In this document: positions 25,661 to 33,828 of the stretch, one piece after another
Layout: every line of letters starts with the position of its first letter
How positions within the stretch are numbered: the first letter of the stretch is position 1
Origin: Vicinamibacterales bacterium
GTDB taxonomy: Bacteria > Acidobacteriota > Vicinamibacteria > Vicinamibacterales > UBA2999
Direction: 5' to 3'
Length of the DNA: 64,000 nucleotides
Assembly (NCBI GenBank): GCA_041394705.1
Contig: JAWKHS010000008.1
Coordinates: 124,001-188,000, forward strand
Translations under genes and position numbers: made by a program
The notes under the pieces: generated by a model
Database searches by the model: none
What the model saw: the letters and a program-made list of their open reading frames with translations, nothing else
Told to the model about the DNA's origin: nothing

Positions 25661-26340
25661 TGGTGGCGGCGATCCCGGAGCGTGGACCCGTCGAAGACGT
25701 GCTCGTGGCGCCCGCCGGCGTGACGCTGGCCTCGCTGCCCGCGGGCGCGAAGGTCGGCACCTGCAGCGTGCGGCGGACGGCGCAGCTCGTGGCGCGGCGC
25801 CCGGACCTGACGTTCGTGCCGCTGCGCGGCAACGTCCCGACGCGCGTCGGACGGGTGACGTCGGGCGAGCTCGACGCCATCGTGCTCGCGCGGGCGGGCC
25901 TGGAGCGCCTCGGCCTCGGCGCCCACATCGCCGAGGTCTTCCCGCTGGAGCACGTGTTGCCGGCGCCCGCCCAGGGCGCCCTGGCCATCCAGTGCCGGCA
26001 ATCCGACGACGGCCTCGCGGTCCGGCTGGCCGCGCTCGACGACGCCGACGCCAGGCGCGCCGTGGAGGCCGAGCGCACCGTCCTGCACCTGCTGGGCGGC
26101 GGCTGTTCGGTGCCCGTCGGCGCCTTCGCACGGGTGGAGGGCTCGGGCCTCTCCCTCAGGGCGGCCGTGTTCGATCTCGCGGGCGGCCCGGCGCTGCGCG
26201 CGTCTGCGGAGGGGAACGACGCCGTCGCGGTCGGCGAACAGGTGGCGGACGCCCTGCTCCGCCAGGGCGCGGCGCGCCTGCTCGCCGTCGCCGACAAGGC
26301 GCCGAGGCACTGGCACGTGCGCTCCGAGGAGGTCTCATGA
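25393..26340 (+). CDS. hemC: Porphobilinogen deaminase (hydroxymethylbilane synthase)
   Basis: 315 residues, normal length. It polymerises four porphobilinogens. Motifs: LRLGARGSALALWQA at the start, HSCKDLP, KVGTCSVRRTAQL, LRGNVPTRVGRV, LPAPAQGALAIQCR and GGGCSVPVGAFA, with Cys238 carrying the dipyrromethane cofactor. It starts inside the overrunning hemA frame and ends with a 4-bp ATGA overlap with hemB. Confidence 0.96.
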   Translation: MSPLRLGARGSALALWQARHVAARLTGDGVAVELVEIVSTGDQVVDVPLADVEGTGFFTATLERALLDGRVDLAVHSCKDLPVGETPGLMVAAIPERGPVEDVLVAPAGVTLASLPAGAKVGTCSVRRTAQLVARRPDLTFVPLRGNVPTRVGRVTSGELDAIVLARAGLERLGLGAHIAEVFPLEHVLPAPAQGALAIQCRQSDDGLAVRLAALDDADARRAVEAERTVLHLLGGGCSVPVGAFARVEGSGLSLRAAVFDLAGGPALRASAEGNDAVAVGEQVADALLRQGAARLLAVADKAPRHWHVRSEEVS

Positions 26341-27344
26341 CACCGCCGATGTTCCGGGGCCGCCGACTGCGCCGCACGCCGGCCCTCCGTGCGATGGCCC
26401 GTGAGCACGTCATCCGGCCGGAGCAGCTCGTGGCTCCGCTGTTCGTCGTGCCGGGCCGCGGCGTGCGCCAGCCCATCGCGTCGATGCCCGGGCACTCACG
26501 CCTTTCGGTGGACCTGGCCGTCGAGGAGGCCGCCGAGCTCGCCGCGCTCGGCGTGGGATCGGTCCTGCTCTTCGGTATCCCCGACGCCAAGGACGACATG
26601 GGATCCGGCGCCTGGGACCCGGCGGGCCCCGTCCCGACGGCCATCGCCGCGATCAAGGCCGCGGTCCCCGACCTGACGGTGTGGGCCGACGTCTGCCTCT
26701 GCGAGTACACCAGCCACGGCCATTGCGGCGTACTCGCGCCGAACGACGTGGACAACGATGCCTCGCTGCCCCTGCTGGCGCGCACGGCGGTGGCGTACGC
26801 CGACGCCGGCGCCGACGTGATCGCGCCGTCCGACATGATGGACGGCCGCGTCGGCGAGATCCGGCGGGTCCTCGACGCCAGCGGCCACGCGCAGGCCGTG
26901 ATCGTGTCCTACGCCGCGAAGTACGCGTCGGCGTTCTACGGGCCGTTCCGCGACGCGGCAGGCTCCACGCCGCAGCACGGCGACCGCCGCGGCTACCAGA
27001 TGGACCCGCCCAACGTCCGCGAGGCCGTCCGCGAGGCGCTGGCCGACGTCGCCGAAGGCGCGGACGTCGTCATGGTCAAGCCCGGCCTGCCCTACCTCGA
27101 CGTGATCCGGGCGATTCGCGACCGCGTGGACGTGCCGGTGGCCGCCTATCAGGTGTCGGGGGAGTACGCGATGCTGCACGCGGCCGCCGAGCGGGGCTGG
27201 GTCGATCTCCCACGCGCCATGCACGAAGCGACCATCGCGCTGCGCCGCGCCGGCGCCGATCTGGTGATCACCTACTTCGCCCGGGAGCTCGCCTCGTCGG
27301 TGCGGCCGGCCGCGGTGGCCAGCGCCGTGGAGGCACCGGCGTGA
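26337..27344 (+). CDS. hemB: Porphobilinogen synthase (ALA dehydratase)
   Basis: 335 residues. It condenses two 5-aminolevulinates. Both Schiff-base lysines are present, Lys195 (SYAAKYAS) and Lys248 (VMVKPG). The cysteine-rich zinc site DVCLCEYTSHGHCG marks a zinc-dependent enzyme. YQVSGEY and the C-terminal ITYFARE are typical. The start is set by the ATGA overlap with hemC; it ends with GTGA into hemL. Confidence 0.97.
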   Translation: MTPPMFRGRRLRRTPALRAMAREHVIRPEQLVAPLFVVPGRGVRQPIASMPGHSRLSVDLAVEEAAELAALGVGSVLLFGIPDAKDDMGSGAWDPAGPVPTAIAAIKAAVPDLTVWADVCLCEYTSHGHCGVLAPNDVDNDASLPLLARTAVAYADAGADVIAPSDMMDGRVGEIRRVLDASGHAQAVIVSYAAKYASAFYGPFRDAAGSTPQHGDRRGYQMDPPNVREAVREALADVAEGADVVMVKPGLPYLDVIRAIRDRVDVPVAAYQVSGEYAMLHAAAERGWVDLPRAMHEATIALRRAGADLVITYFARELASSVRPAAVASAVEAPA

Positions 27345-28642
27345 GCGTGCCGGTCTCTCCGCCCGGCACCGCCTGGTTCGCCCGGGCCGCGCGCGTGACG
27401 CCGGGCGGCGTGCATTCGCCGGTACGGGCCTTCGCGTCGGTGAAGGCGGACCCGATTGCCGTCGTCTCGGGCCGCGGCGCCATCGTCACCGACGTCGAGG
27501 GCCGGACGTTCGTCGACTACATCGGGGCCTGGGGCCCGGCCCTGCTCGGCCACGGCCACCCCGCCATCGAGGCCGCCGTCGTGGCGGCGGCGGGCCGCGG
27601 GCTCGTGTTCGGGCTCGCGGGCCCGGCGGAGGTGGATCTCGCCGAGCGTCTGTCGGCCAGGGTGCCCGGGTGCGAGATGCTGCGCTTCACGGTCACGGGC
27701 ACGGAGGCGACCATGAGCGCCGTTCGCGTCGCGCGGGCGGCGACCGGCCGGCGAGTCGTGGTCAAGTTCGCCGGCGGCTATCACGGGCACGCCGACACGT
27801 TCCTCGTGAGCGCCGGGTCGGGCGCCGCCACGCTCGGCGTACCCGACTCGCCCGGCGTGACCCAGGCCGCCGCCGGCGACACGGCGGTGGCCGAGTTCAA
27901 CGACCTCGCGAGCGTCGACCGCGTGCTGGCCGCGCACGCGGGCCAGGTCGCCGCCGTGATCGTCGAGCCCGTCGTCGGCAACATGGGCTGCGTCCCGCCC
28001 GCGCCCGGCTTCCTCGAAGGGCTGCGGGAGCGGTGCACGCGGACGGGCAGCGTGCTCATCTTCGACGAGGTGATGTGCGGGCTGCGCGTGGCGCGGGGCG
28101 GCGCCGCCGAACGCTACGGCGTGACGCCCGACCTCGTGACGCTCGGGAAGGTGGCCGGCGGCGGCATGCCCCTGGCGGCCTTCGGCGGCGCGCGCGCCCT
28201 CATGTCGCTCGTGGCGCCGGCCGGTCCCGTCTACCAGGCCGGAACCTACGCCGCGCACCCGCTGTCGGTGGCGGCCGGCCTCGCGATGCTCGACGCGATC
28301 GACGCGCAGCCCGACCTCTACGACCGGCTCGAACGCGCGGGCGCCCGGCTGGTCGCGGGGCTCGCGCATGGAGCGGCCGAGGCCGGCGTGCCGATCTCGC
28401 TCCAGCGAGTGGGTTCGATGTGGACGGGGTTCTTCTCGCCGCGGCCGGTGCGCGGCTGGGCGGACGCCTCGGCGGTGGACCGCGACGCGTTCGCGCGCTT
28501 CTTCCGGGCGATGCTCGCCAGGAACGTGCTCCTGCCGCCCTCGCCGTTCGAGGCCGCGTTCCTGTCGGCCGCGCACGACGACGCGATCGTCGACAGCACG
28601 ATCGAGGCGGCCCGGGCCGCCTTCGTGGAGGCCCGCGGATGA
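27341..28642 (+). CDS. hemL: Glutamate-1-semialdehyde 2,1-aminomutase
   Basis: 433 residues. A PLP-dependent class III aminotransferase-fold enzyme that makes 5-aminolevulinate. The PLP lysine is Lys270 in TLGKVAGGGMP. GGVHSPVRAF at the N-terminus, GTEATMSAVRVAR, KFAGGYHGHAD and LIFDEVMCGLR are family motifs. The GTG start overlaps the hemB stop. Pathway order differs from operon order (hemL acts before hemB), which is common. Confidence 0.97.
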   Translation: MSVPVSPPGTAWFARAARVTPGGVHSPVRAFASVKADPIAVVSGRGAIVTDVEGRTFVDYIGAWGPALLGHGHPAIEAAVVAAAGRGLVFGLAGPAEVDLAERLSARVPGCEMLRFTVTGTEATMSAVRVARAATGRRVVVKFAGGYHGHADTFLVSAGSGAATLGVPDSPGVTQAAAGDTAVAEFNDLASVDRVLAAHAGQVAAVIVEPVVGNMGCVPPAPGFLEGLRERCTRTGSVLIFDEVMCGLRVARGGAAERYGVTPDLVTLGKVAGGGMPLAAFGGARALMSLVAPAGPVYQAGTYAAHPLSVAAGLAMLDAIDAQPDLYDRLERAGARLVAGLAHGAAEAGVPISLQRVGSMWTGFFSPRPVRGWADASAVDRDAFARFFRAMLARNVLLPPSPFEAAFLSAAHDDAIVDSTIEAARAAFVEARG

Positions 28643-29679
28643 CCGACCGATTCCTCAGGGCGTGCCGACGCGAGGCCGTGGACCGCACGCCGGTCTGGAT
28701 CATGCGCCAGGCCGGGCGCTACCTGCCCGAATACCGCGCCCTGCGTCAGCGCGTGGACTTCCTCACGCTGTGCAAGACGCCGGAGCTCGCCGTGGAGGCG
28801 TCGCTCCAGCCGCTCCGGCGCTTTCCGCTGGACGCCTCGATCATCTTCTCGGACATCCTGCTGCCGCTCGAGGCGCTGGGCTGCGAGATGACGTTCAACC
28901 CGGGTCCGAAGCTGGCGGCGCCGGTGCGGACGCGAGAGGCGGTCGATCGGCTGACGCTCCGTCCCGTGGAGGAGACGGTGCCGTTCGTCGGCGAGGCCGT
29001 CGCGCTGCTGCGCCGGGAGCTGGACGGCCGGACGCCCGTCATCGGCTTCTGCGGGGCCCCCTTCACGCTCGCCGCGTACCTGGTGCAGGGCGAGGGCAAG
29101 GAAGGCTTCGGCGCGCTGAAGGCCTTGCTGTACCGCGAGCCGGCCACCGTCGAGGCCCTGCTCGAGAAGCTCGCCACGCTCATGACGGCCCACCTGCGGT
29201 TCCAGATCCGCTCGGGCGCGCAGGCCGTGCAGCTGTTCGATTCGTGGGCCGGGCTCCTGGATCCCGCCAGCTACGAGCGCTTCGCCCTCCGCTGGGTGCG
29301 GAACATCGTGCGGGACGTGGCCGACCTGGGCGTGCCCGTGATCTACTTCGTGAACGGCGCGCCGCACCTGGTCGAGGCGGCGGCCGCGTCCGGCGCCGGC
29401 GTGCTGGGCGTCTGCTGGCGGCTGCCGCTGGACCGGGTCGCCGCCGCGGCCGGCGACGGCGTCGCCCTGCAGGGCAACCTGGATCCGCACGCGCTCTTCG
29501 CGCCGCCCGACGTCGTGCGGCGCCTGACCGCCGACGTGCTCGCCCGCGTGGCGGGCCGCCGCGGCCACATCATGAACCTGGGCCACGGCATCCTGCCCGA
29601 GACGCCCATCGAGAGCGTCGAGGCCCTGATCGAGACGGTGCAGGCGCCCCGGCCGGCCGCGGAGGCGGTCCGCCCGTGA
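28639..29679 (+). CDS. hemE: Uroporphyrinogen decarboxylase
   Basis: 346 residues. It decarboxylates uroporphyrinogen III to coproporphyrinogen III. The signature PVWIMRQAGRYLPEYR is at the N-terminus, with catalytic Asp in IIFSDIL, GFCGAPFTLAAYLVQG, FDSWAG and the C-terminal NLGHGILPETP. ATGA overlap with hemL, GTGA overlap with hemN. Confidence 0.97.
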   Translation: MTDRFLRACRREAVDRTPVWIMRQAGRYLPEYRALRQRVDFLTLCKTPELAVEASLQPLRRFPLDASIIFSDILLPLEALGCEMTFNPGPKLAAPVRTREAVDRLTLRPVEETVPFVGEAVALLRRELDGRTPVIGFCGAPFTLAAYLVQGEGKEGFGALKALLYREPATVEALLEKLATLMTAHLRFQIRSGAQAVQLFDSWAGLLDPASYERFALRWVRNIVRDVADLGVPVIYFVNGAPHLVEAAAASGAGVLGVCWRLPLDRVAAAAGDGVALQGNLDPHALFAPPDVVRRLTADVLARVAGRRGHIMNLGHGILPETPIESVEALIETVQAPRPAAEAVRP

Positions 29680-31076
29680 GCGCGCCCGACGCCGCGACCG
29701 TCGCCGGACTCCTCGCCCGCTACAACAAGCCGGGGCCGCGCTACACGTCGTACCCCACGGCGGTGGAGTTCAATGGTGGCGTGGGCGCCGGCGCCTACAC
29801 GGCGAGCCTCGCCGCGGCCGACGCGCATCCCGACGACCCCCTGTCGATCTACGTCCACCTCCCGTTCTGCGAGGAGCGCTGCGCCTACTGCGGCTGCTTC
29901 GTCGTCATCACGAAGCACCGCGACGTGACCGGGCGCTACCTGGACTACCTCGAGCGCGAGGTGGACCTGCTGGCCGCGCACCTGCCCCGTCGCCGGCGCG
30001 TGTCCCAGCTGCACTGGGGCGGCGGCACGCCCACGTACTACACGGCGGACGAGCTCGCGCGGCTGTTCGGCCGCCTGGCCTCGCACTTCACGTTCACGCC
30101 GGACGCCGAGATCGGCGTCGAGATCGATCCCCGCGTCACGACGGTCGAGCAGCTCACGACGCTGCGGGGGCTCGGCTTCAACCGGCTCTCGATGGGCGTG
30201 CAGGACTTCACGCCCGAGGTGCAGGAGGCCGTCAACCGCATCCAGAGCTACGAGGACACGCGCGCGCTGGTCGAGCACGCGCGGGCCATCGGGTTCCGCT
30301 CGATCAACATCGACCTGATCTACGGGCTGCCGTACCAGACGACCGCGACCTTCTCGCGGACGCTCGACCAGGTGCTCACGCTGCGCCCCGAGCGGGTGGC
30401 CGCGTACTCGTTCGCCTTCGTGCCCTGGATGAAGGCGCACATGAAGCACCTGCCCGAGGACTCGCTCCCGGGCCCAGACGTCAAGATCGCGCTCCTGTCG
30501 CTGACGCGCGAGGCGTTCGTGGGGGCCGGCTACAGCGAGATCGGCATGGACCACTTCGCGACGCCGGAGGACGAGCTGTCGCGGGCGCTGGCCGGACGCA
30601 CGCTCCACCGCAACTTCATGGGCTACACGGTGCAGTCGGCCCGCGACATGGTCGCGCTCGGCGTCTCGGCCATCGGCGACGTCCAGGGGACGTTCGTCCA
30701 GAACACCAAGAAGCTGAACGAGTACTACGACGCCATCGACGCCGGGCAGTTCCCGATCGAGCGCGGCTACGCGCTGGACGACGACGACCGCCTCCGGCGC
30801 CACGTCATCACCGAGCTGATGTGCAACGGGCACCTCGACGTCCGCGCGGTGGAGGCCCGTTTCGGCATCGTCTTCGCCGACTATTTCGCCGACGCGATCG
30901 GGGCGCTGACCGGGCCGGACTCGCCCGCCGGCGACGGCCTGGTCGAGGTGGGCCCCGACGCCATCGTCGTGACCGGCGTCGGGCGGATGTTCGTGCGCAA
31001 CGTGTGCATGCCCTTCGATCGCTACCTCGGCGCGCGGACCGCCGGCGCCAAGCCGGTCTTCAGCAAGACCGTATGA
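29676..31076 (+). CDS. hemN: Oxygen-independent coproporphyrinogen III dehydrogenase
   Basis: 466 residues, full-length HemN rather than HemW. A radical-SAM enzyme with the [4Fe-4S] motif CEERCAYCGC (Cys65, Cys69, Cys72, plus the extra Cys74 typical of true HemN). The N-terminal NKPGPRYTSYPTA trip-wire segment, GGGTPTYYT, and the C-terminal HNF-like region (LHRNFMGYT; GVSAIGDV) are present. It allows heme synthesis without oxygen up to this step. GTG start overlapping hemE by 4 bp. Confidence 0.96.
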   Translation: MSAPDAATVAGLLARYNKPGPRYTSYPTAVEFNGGVGAGAYTASLAAADAHPDDPLSIYVHLPFCEERCAYCGCFVVITKHRDVTGRYLDYLEREVDLLAAHLPRRRRVSQLHWGGGTPTYYTADELARLFGRLASHFTFTPDAEIGVEIDPRVTTVEQLTTLRGLGFNRLSMGVQDFTPEVQEAVNRIQSYEDTRALVEHARAIGFRSINIDLIYGLPYQTTATFSRTLDQVLTLRPERVAAYSFAFVPWMKAHMKHLPEDSLPGPDVKIALLSLTREAFVGAGYSEIGMDHFATPEDELSRALAGRTLHRNFMGYTVQSARDMVALGVSAIGDVQGTFVQNTKKLNEYYDAIDAGQFPIERGYALDDDDRLRRHVITELMCNGHLDVRAVEARFGIVFADYFADAIGALTGPDSPAGDGLVEVGPDAIVVTGVGRMFVRNVCMPFDRYLGARTAGAKPVFSKTV

Positions 31077-32467
31077 GGGCGCCGCGGGTCGTCGTGGTCG
31101 GCGCCGGGGTGTCGGGACTGGCGTGCGCCGCCACGCTCCAGGCCGAGGCGGAGCGGCGGCGGATGCCGCTGGCGCTCACGGTGGTGGACGCGAGCGACGC
31201 TCCGGGCGGACATGCGCGCACGGTCGCGCGCGACGGCTTCCTCATCGAGCGCGGCCCGAACGGGTTCCTCGCCCGCGACCGCGAGACCCCGGCCCTCGTC
31301 GAGCTGGCGGGGCTCACGAGCCGACTCGTGGAGGCCAACCCGGCCTCGCGGAAGCGCTTCATCGTCCGCGATCGTCGCCTCTGTGCGGTGCCGGACTCGC
31401 CCGGTGCCTTCGTCACATCGCCCGCCCTGTCATGGAAGGGCAAGCTGCGGCTGCTGGCCGAGCCGTGGGCATCAGGGCCGCCGGCGTCAGAGGAGACCGT
31501 GTACCAGTTCGCCACGCGGCGCATCGGCGCGGAAGCCGCGGAGATGCTGGTGGACGCGGCCGTCTCCGGTATCTCCGCTGGCGACAGCCGGGCGCTGTCG
31601 GTCTCGGCGCAGTTCCCGATGATGACGGACATGGAGCGCGAACACGGCGGGCTCGTCCGCGCCATGATCGCGCGCCGCTCGCGGCGCCAGGGCCCCTCGC
31701 GCCTCCTGTCGTTCGACGGCGGCATGGGCCTGCTCACGGGCACGCTGGCGCGGCGTCTGGGAACGTCCCTGCGGCTGTTGTGCCCCGTGCGCGCCGTGAC
31801 CCGGAGCGCGGACGAGTGGGTCCTGCAGCTCCCGGAAGGGGCGACGATCGTCGCCGATCACGTCGTGCTGGCGACGCCGGCGCGCGTGTCGGCGCTCCTG
31901 ACCGGCGACCTCGACACCGCCCTGGCCGCGACCCTGCAGGACATCCCGTACTCGAGCCTCGCGGTGGTGGCACTGGCATACCCGACCGACGCGCTCCCGA
32001 GGCCGCTCGACGGCTACGGCTACCTCGTCACCCGGCCCGAGGGACTGGCGACACTCGGCGTGCTCTGGGAGTCGTCGATCTTCCCCGGCCGGGCGCCGGA
32101 GGGCGCCGCCCTGCTGCGCGTGTTCCTGGGCGGCGCACGCCGGCCCGAGGTGGCGCGCCTGGACGAGCCGACGCTCGTGACGATGGCTCGGGACGAACTG
32201 GCCGCGGTGCTGGGCCCCCTGCCCGAGCCGACCCAGTCGCTCACCGTCCGCTGGCCCGAGGCCATCGCGCAGTACACCCTGGGACATGCCGGCCGCGTGC
32301 TGCGGGCCGCCGAGCGCCTGCGGGCGATGCCGGGTCTCCACGTCTGTGGCGCGTCGTACCACGGCGTGTCGTTCAGCCAGGCGATTGCGAGCGGACGGGC
32401 GGTCGCGCGGCTGGTCGAGACCGGCCTCTGGGCCGGCCACCAGTCGCTGGCGTCCCTGGCGGTGTGA
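31073..32467 (+). CDS. hemG: Protoporphyrinogen oxidase, FAD (HemY) type
   Basis: 464 residues. N-terminal FAD-binding VVVVGAGVSGLACAATL, DASDAPGGHARTV and ERGPNGFL; C-terminal GLHVCGASYHGVSFSQAIASGRAVA. It belongs to the HemY-type (PPO/amine-oxidase fold) enzymes, which use oxygen in characterised cases. Its pairing with oxygen-independent HemN is therefore worth noting: the branch may use another acceptor, or the cell lives at low oxygen. The downstream ferrochelatase fits the classical protoporphyrin route, not the coproporphyrin route. ATG overlaps the hemN stop. Confidence 0.9.
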   Translation: MRAPRVVVVGAGVSGLACAATLQAEAERRRMPLALTVVDASDAPGGHARTVARDGFLIERGPNGFLARDRETPALVELAGLTSRLVEANPASRKRFIVRDRRLCAVPDSPGAFVTSPALSWKGKLRLLAEPWASGPPASEETVYQFATRRIGAEAAEMLVDAAVSGISAGDSRALSVSAQFPMMTDMEREHGGLVRAMIARRSRRQGPSRLLSFDGGMGLLTGTLARRLGTSLRLLCPVRAVTRSADEWVLQLPEGATIVADHVVLATPARVSALLTGDLDTALAATLQDIPYSSLAVVALAYPTDALPRPLDGYGYLVTRPEGLATLGVLWESSIFPGRAPEGAALLRVFLGGARRPEVARLDEPTLVTMARDELAAVLGPLPEPTQSLTVRWPEAIAQYTLGHAGRVLRAAERLRAMPGLHVCGASYHGVSFSQAIASGRAVARLVETGLWAGHQSLASLAV

Positions 32468-33426
32468 ACGTGGAGGACGCCCGTCCGATGTCCCGCCGGC
32501 GCCACGTCGTCCTCGCCACCTACGGCGAGCCGCAGGCGCCCGCCTTCGTCGATCAGCTCACGTACTCGTGGCGCATCCTGCTGGGCCTCACGCGGAAGGT
32601 GGACGCCATCCCCCGCCCGCTGCTGCCCGTCATCGCCGTGGCGCGGGCGGTGGGCCGCCGTCGGACGTGGCGCGAGGAGTCGTACGAATCCCCGCTCGAG
32701 CCCATCACCGAGCGGAAGGCGCGGGCGCTCGCCGAGCGCCTCCGCGCCAGAGCGGGCGACGTGGACTGGCAGGTGCGGGTGGCCTACGAATACCGCCGGC
32801 CGCTGGTCGGCGAGGTGGTGGGCCTCCTCCCGCCCGGCGAGCCCACCGTGGTGGTGCCGCTGTATGCGGCCGATTCGGCGTTCACGCACCAGCTGTCCCG
32901 CGACGCGGTCGCCGGGCGGCCCGGCAAGGTCGCGGTGCTCGATCCGCTGGCGCCGTCGGTGCTCGGCGCGATCTCGGCCGACCACGTCACGGCGCTGACG
33001 GCCGACCCGGCGTGGCACGGACCCGGCGTCGCGCTCGTTCTCGCCGCGCACGGCACGGTGCTCGATCCGCCCAAGCCGATCGACACGGGCCGCGAGGCGA
33101 CCGAGGCGCTCTGCGCGGAGATCGCCGCGCGCCTCGCGCCGCGCTTCGGTCTGGTCGTGAACGGCTGGCTGAACCACACGAGGGGCGGCCGGTGGACCGA
33201 GCCGCCGGTCGACCAGGCGCTCGCCGAGGTCGTGCGTGCCGGCTTCACGCGCGTCGTCTACTTTCCGTATGGCTTCCTGGGAGACAACGCCGAAAGCCAG
33301 CTCGAGGGTCGCGTGGCCCTCAGGCAGACGCCGCTCGAGGCGCTGCACCTGCCCTGCCTGAACGACGCGCCGACGCTCATCGACGTGCTGGCGCGCCAGG
33401 TGCTCGACGGCATCGCGCAGGCGTAG
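32464..33426 (+). CDS. hemH: Ferrochelatase
   Basis: 320 residues. It inserts Fe2+ into protoporphyrin IX. It is divergent but the active-site landmarks fit: ATYGEPQAPAFV at the N-terminus, catalytic His196 in VLAAHGTV, and the metal-site glutamate Glu277 in PYGFLGDNAESQ. No C-terminal Fe-S cysteines are seen. The GTG at 32464 keeps the locus pattern of 4-bp overlaps; an internal ATG at 32488 (MSRRRHVVL) is the alternative. It is the last gene of the locus; a hairpin follows. Confidence 0.88.
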   Translation: MNVEDARPMSRRRHVVLATYGEPQAPAFVDQLTYSWRILLGLTRKVDAIPRPLLPVIAVARAVGRRRTWREESYESPLEPITERKARALAERLRARAGDVDWQVRVAYEYRRPLVGEVVGLLPPGEPTVVVPLYAADSAFTHQLSRDAVAGRPGKVAVLDPLAPSVLGAISADHVTALTADPAWHGPGVALVLAAHGTVLDPPKPIDTGREATEALCAEIAARLAPRFGLVVNGWLNHTRGGRWTEPPVDQALAEVVRAGFTRVVYFPYGFLGDNAESQLEGRVALRQTPLEALHLPCLNDAPTLIDVLARQVLDGIAQA

Positions 33427-33465
33427 CCCGGCGCGGGCGGCGGGCCGACGGCGCGAACGGGAGGT

Positions 33466-33486
33466 CCGCGCGTACGCAACGCGCGG
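33466..33486 (+). terminator. Hairpin after the heme operon
   Basis: A perfect 8-bp stem (33466-33473 with 33479-33486) with a five-base loop lies 39 nt past the hemH stop, before the opposing zinc-ribbon gene. There is no T tract. Confidence 0.4.
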
Positions 33487-33522
33487 GACACCTGACGGGG
33501 GGCTGTGTGCGGAGCGGCGGCC

Positions 33523-33744
33523 CTAGCGGGCGCCGACGGTGAGCATCACTTCGCGGCGGAGCGCGTCGTCGGCCTCGTCGAAGTTCAACGCGGTCTCGCA
33601 CTCGTCGCAGAGCACCTCGAAGACGGCAGGGCGGCTCTCGTCGGTGACCTCGACTCTCGAGTCGTCGAGCTTCACCACGTGCATCTGCAGCGTCTTGACC
33701 TGGAAATTCTGGTCATTGCCGCAATTGGGACACGTCAACGCCAC
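33523..33744 (-). CDS. Small zinc-ribbon protein
   Basis: 73 residues with CPNCGN at residues 5-10 and CDECET near residue 52: two CxxC knuckles around an all-beta core with an acidic C-terminal half (NFDEADDALRRE). The GTG start at 33744 is supported by a strong GAGAGGAG ribosome site. Function unknown; such proteins often bind zinc or nucleic acid. It lies 84 bp downstream of addA. A weak promoter (AT-rich, candidate -10 TAGACT at 33789-33794) may serve it. Confidence 0.72.
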   Translation of the reverse strand: MALTCPNCGNDQNFQVKTLQMHVVKLDDSRVEVTDESRPAVFEVLCDECETALNFDEADDALRREVMLTVGAR

Positions 33745-33828
33745 GCCACTGCTCCTCTCGCCCGTCCACGTCCGGTCGTGCTGTCGATAGTCTAGTGAAA
33801 AGCTTCCAGGGCACACAAGAAAGAAAAC

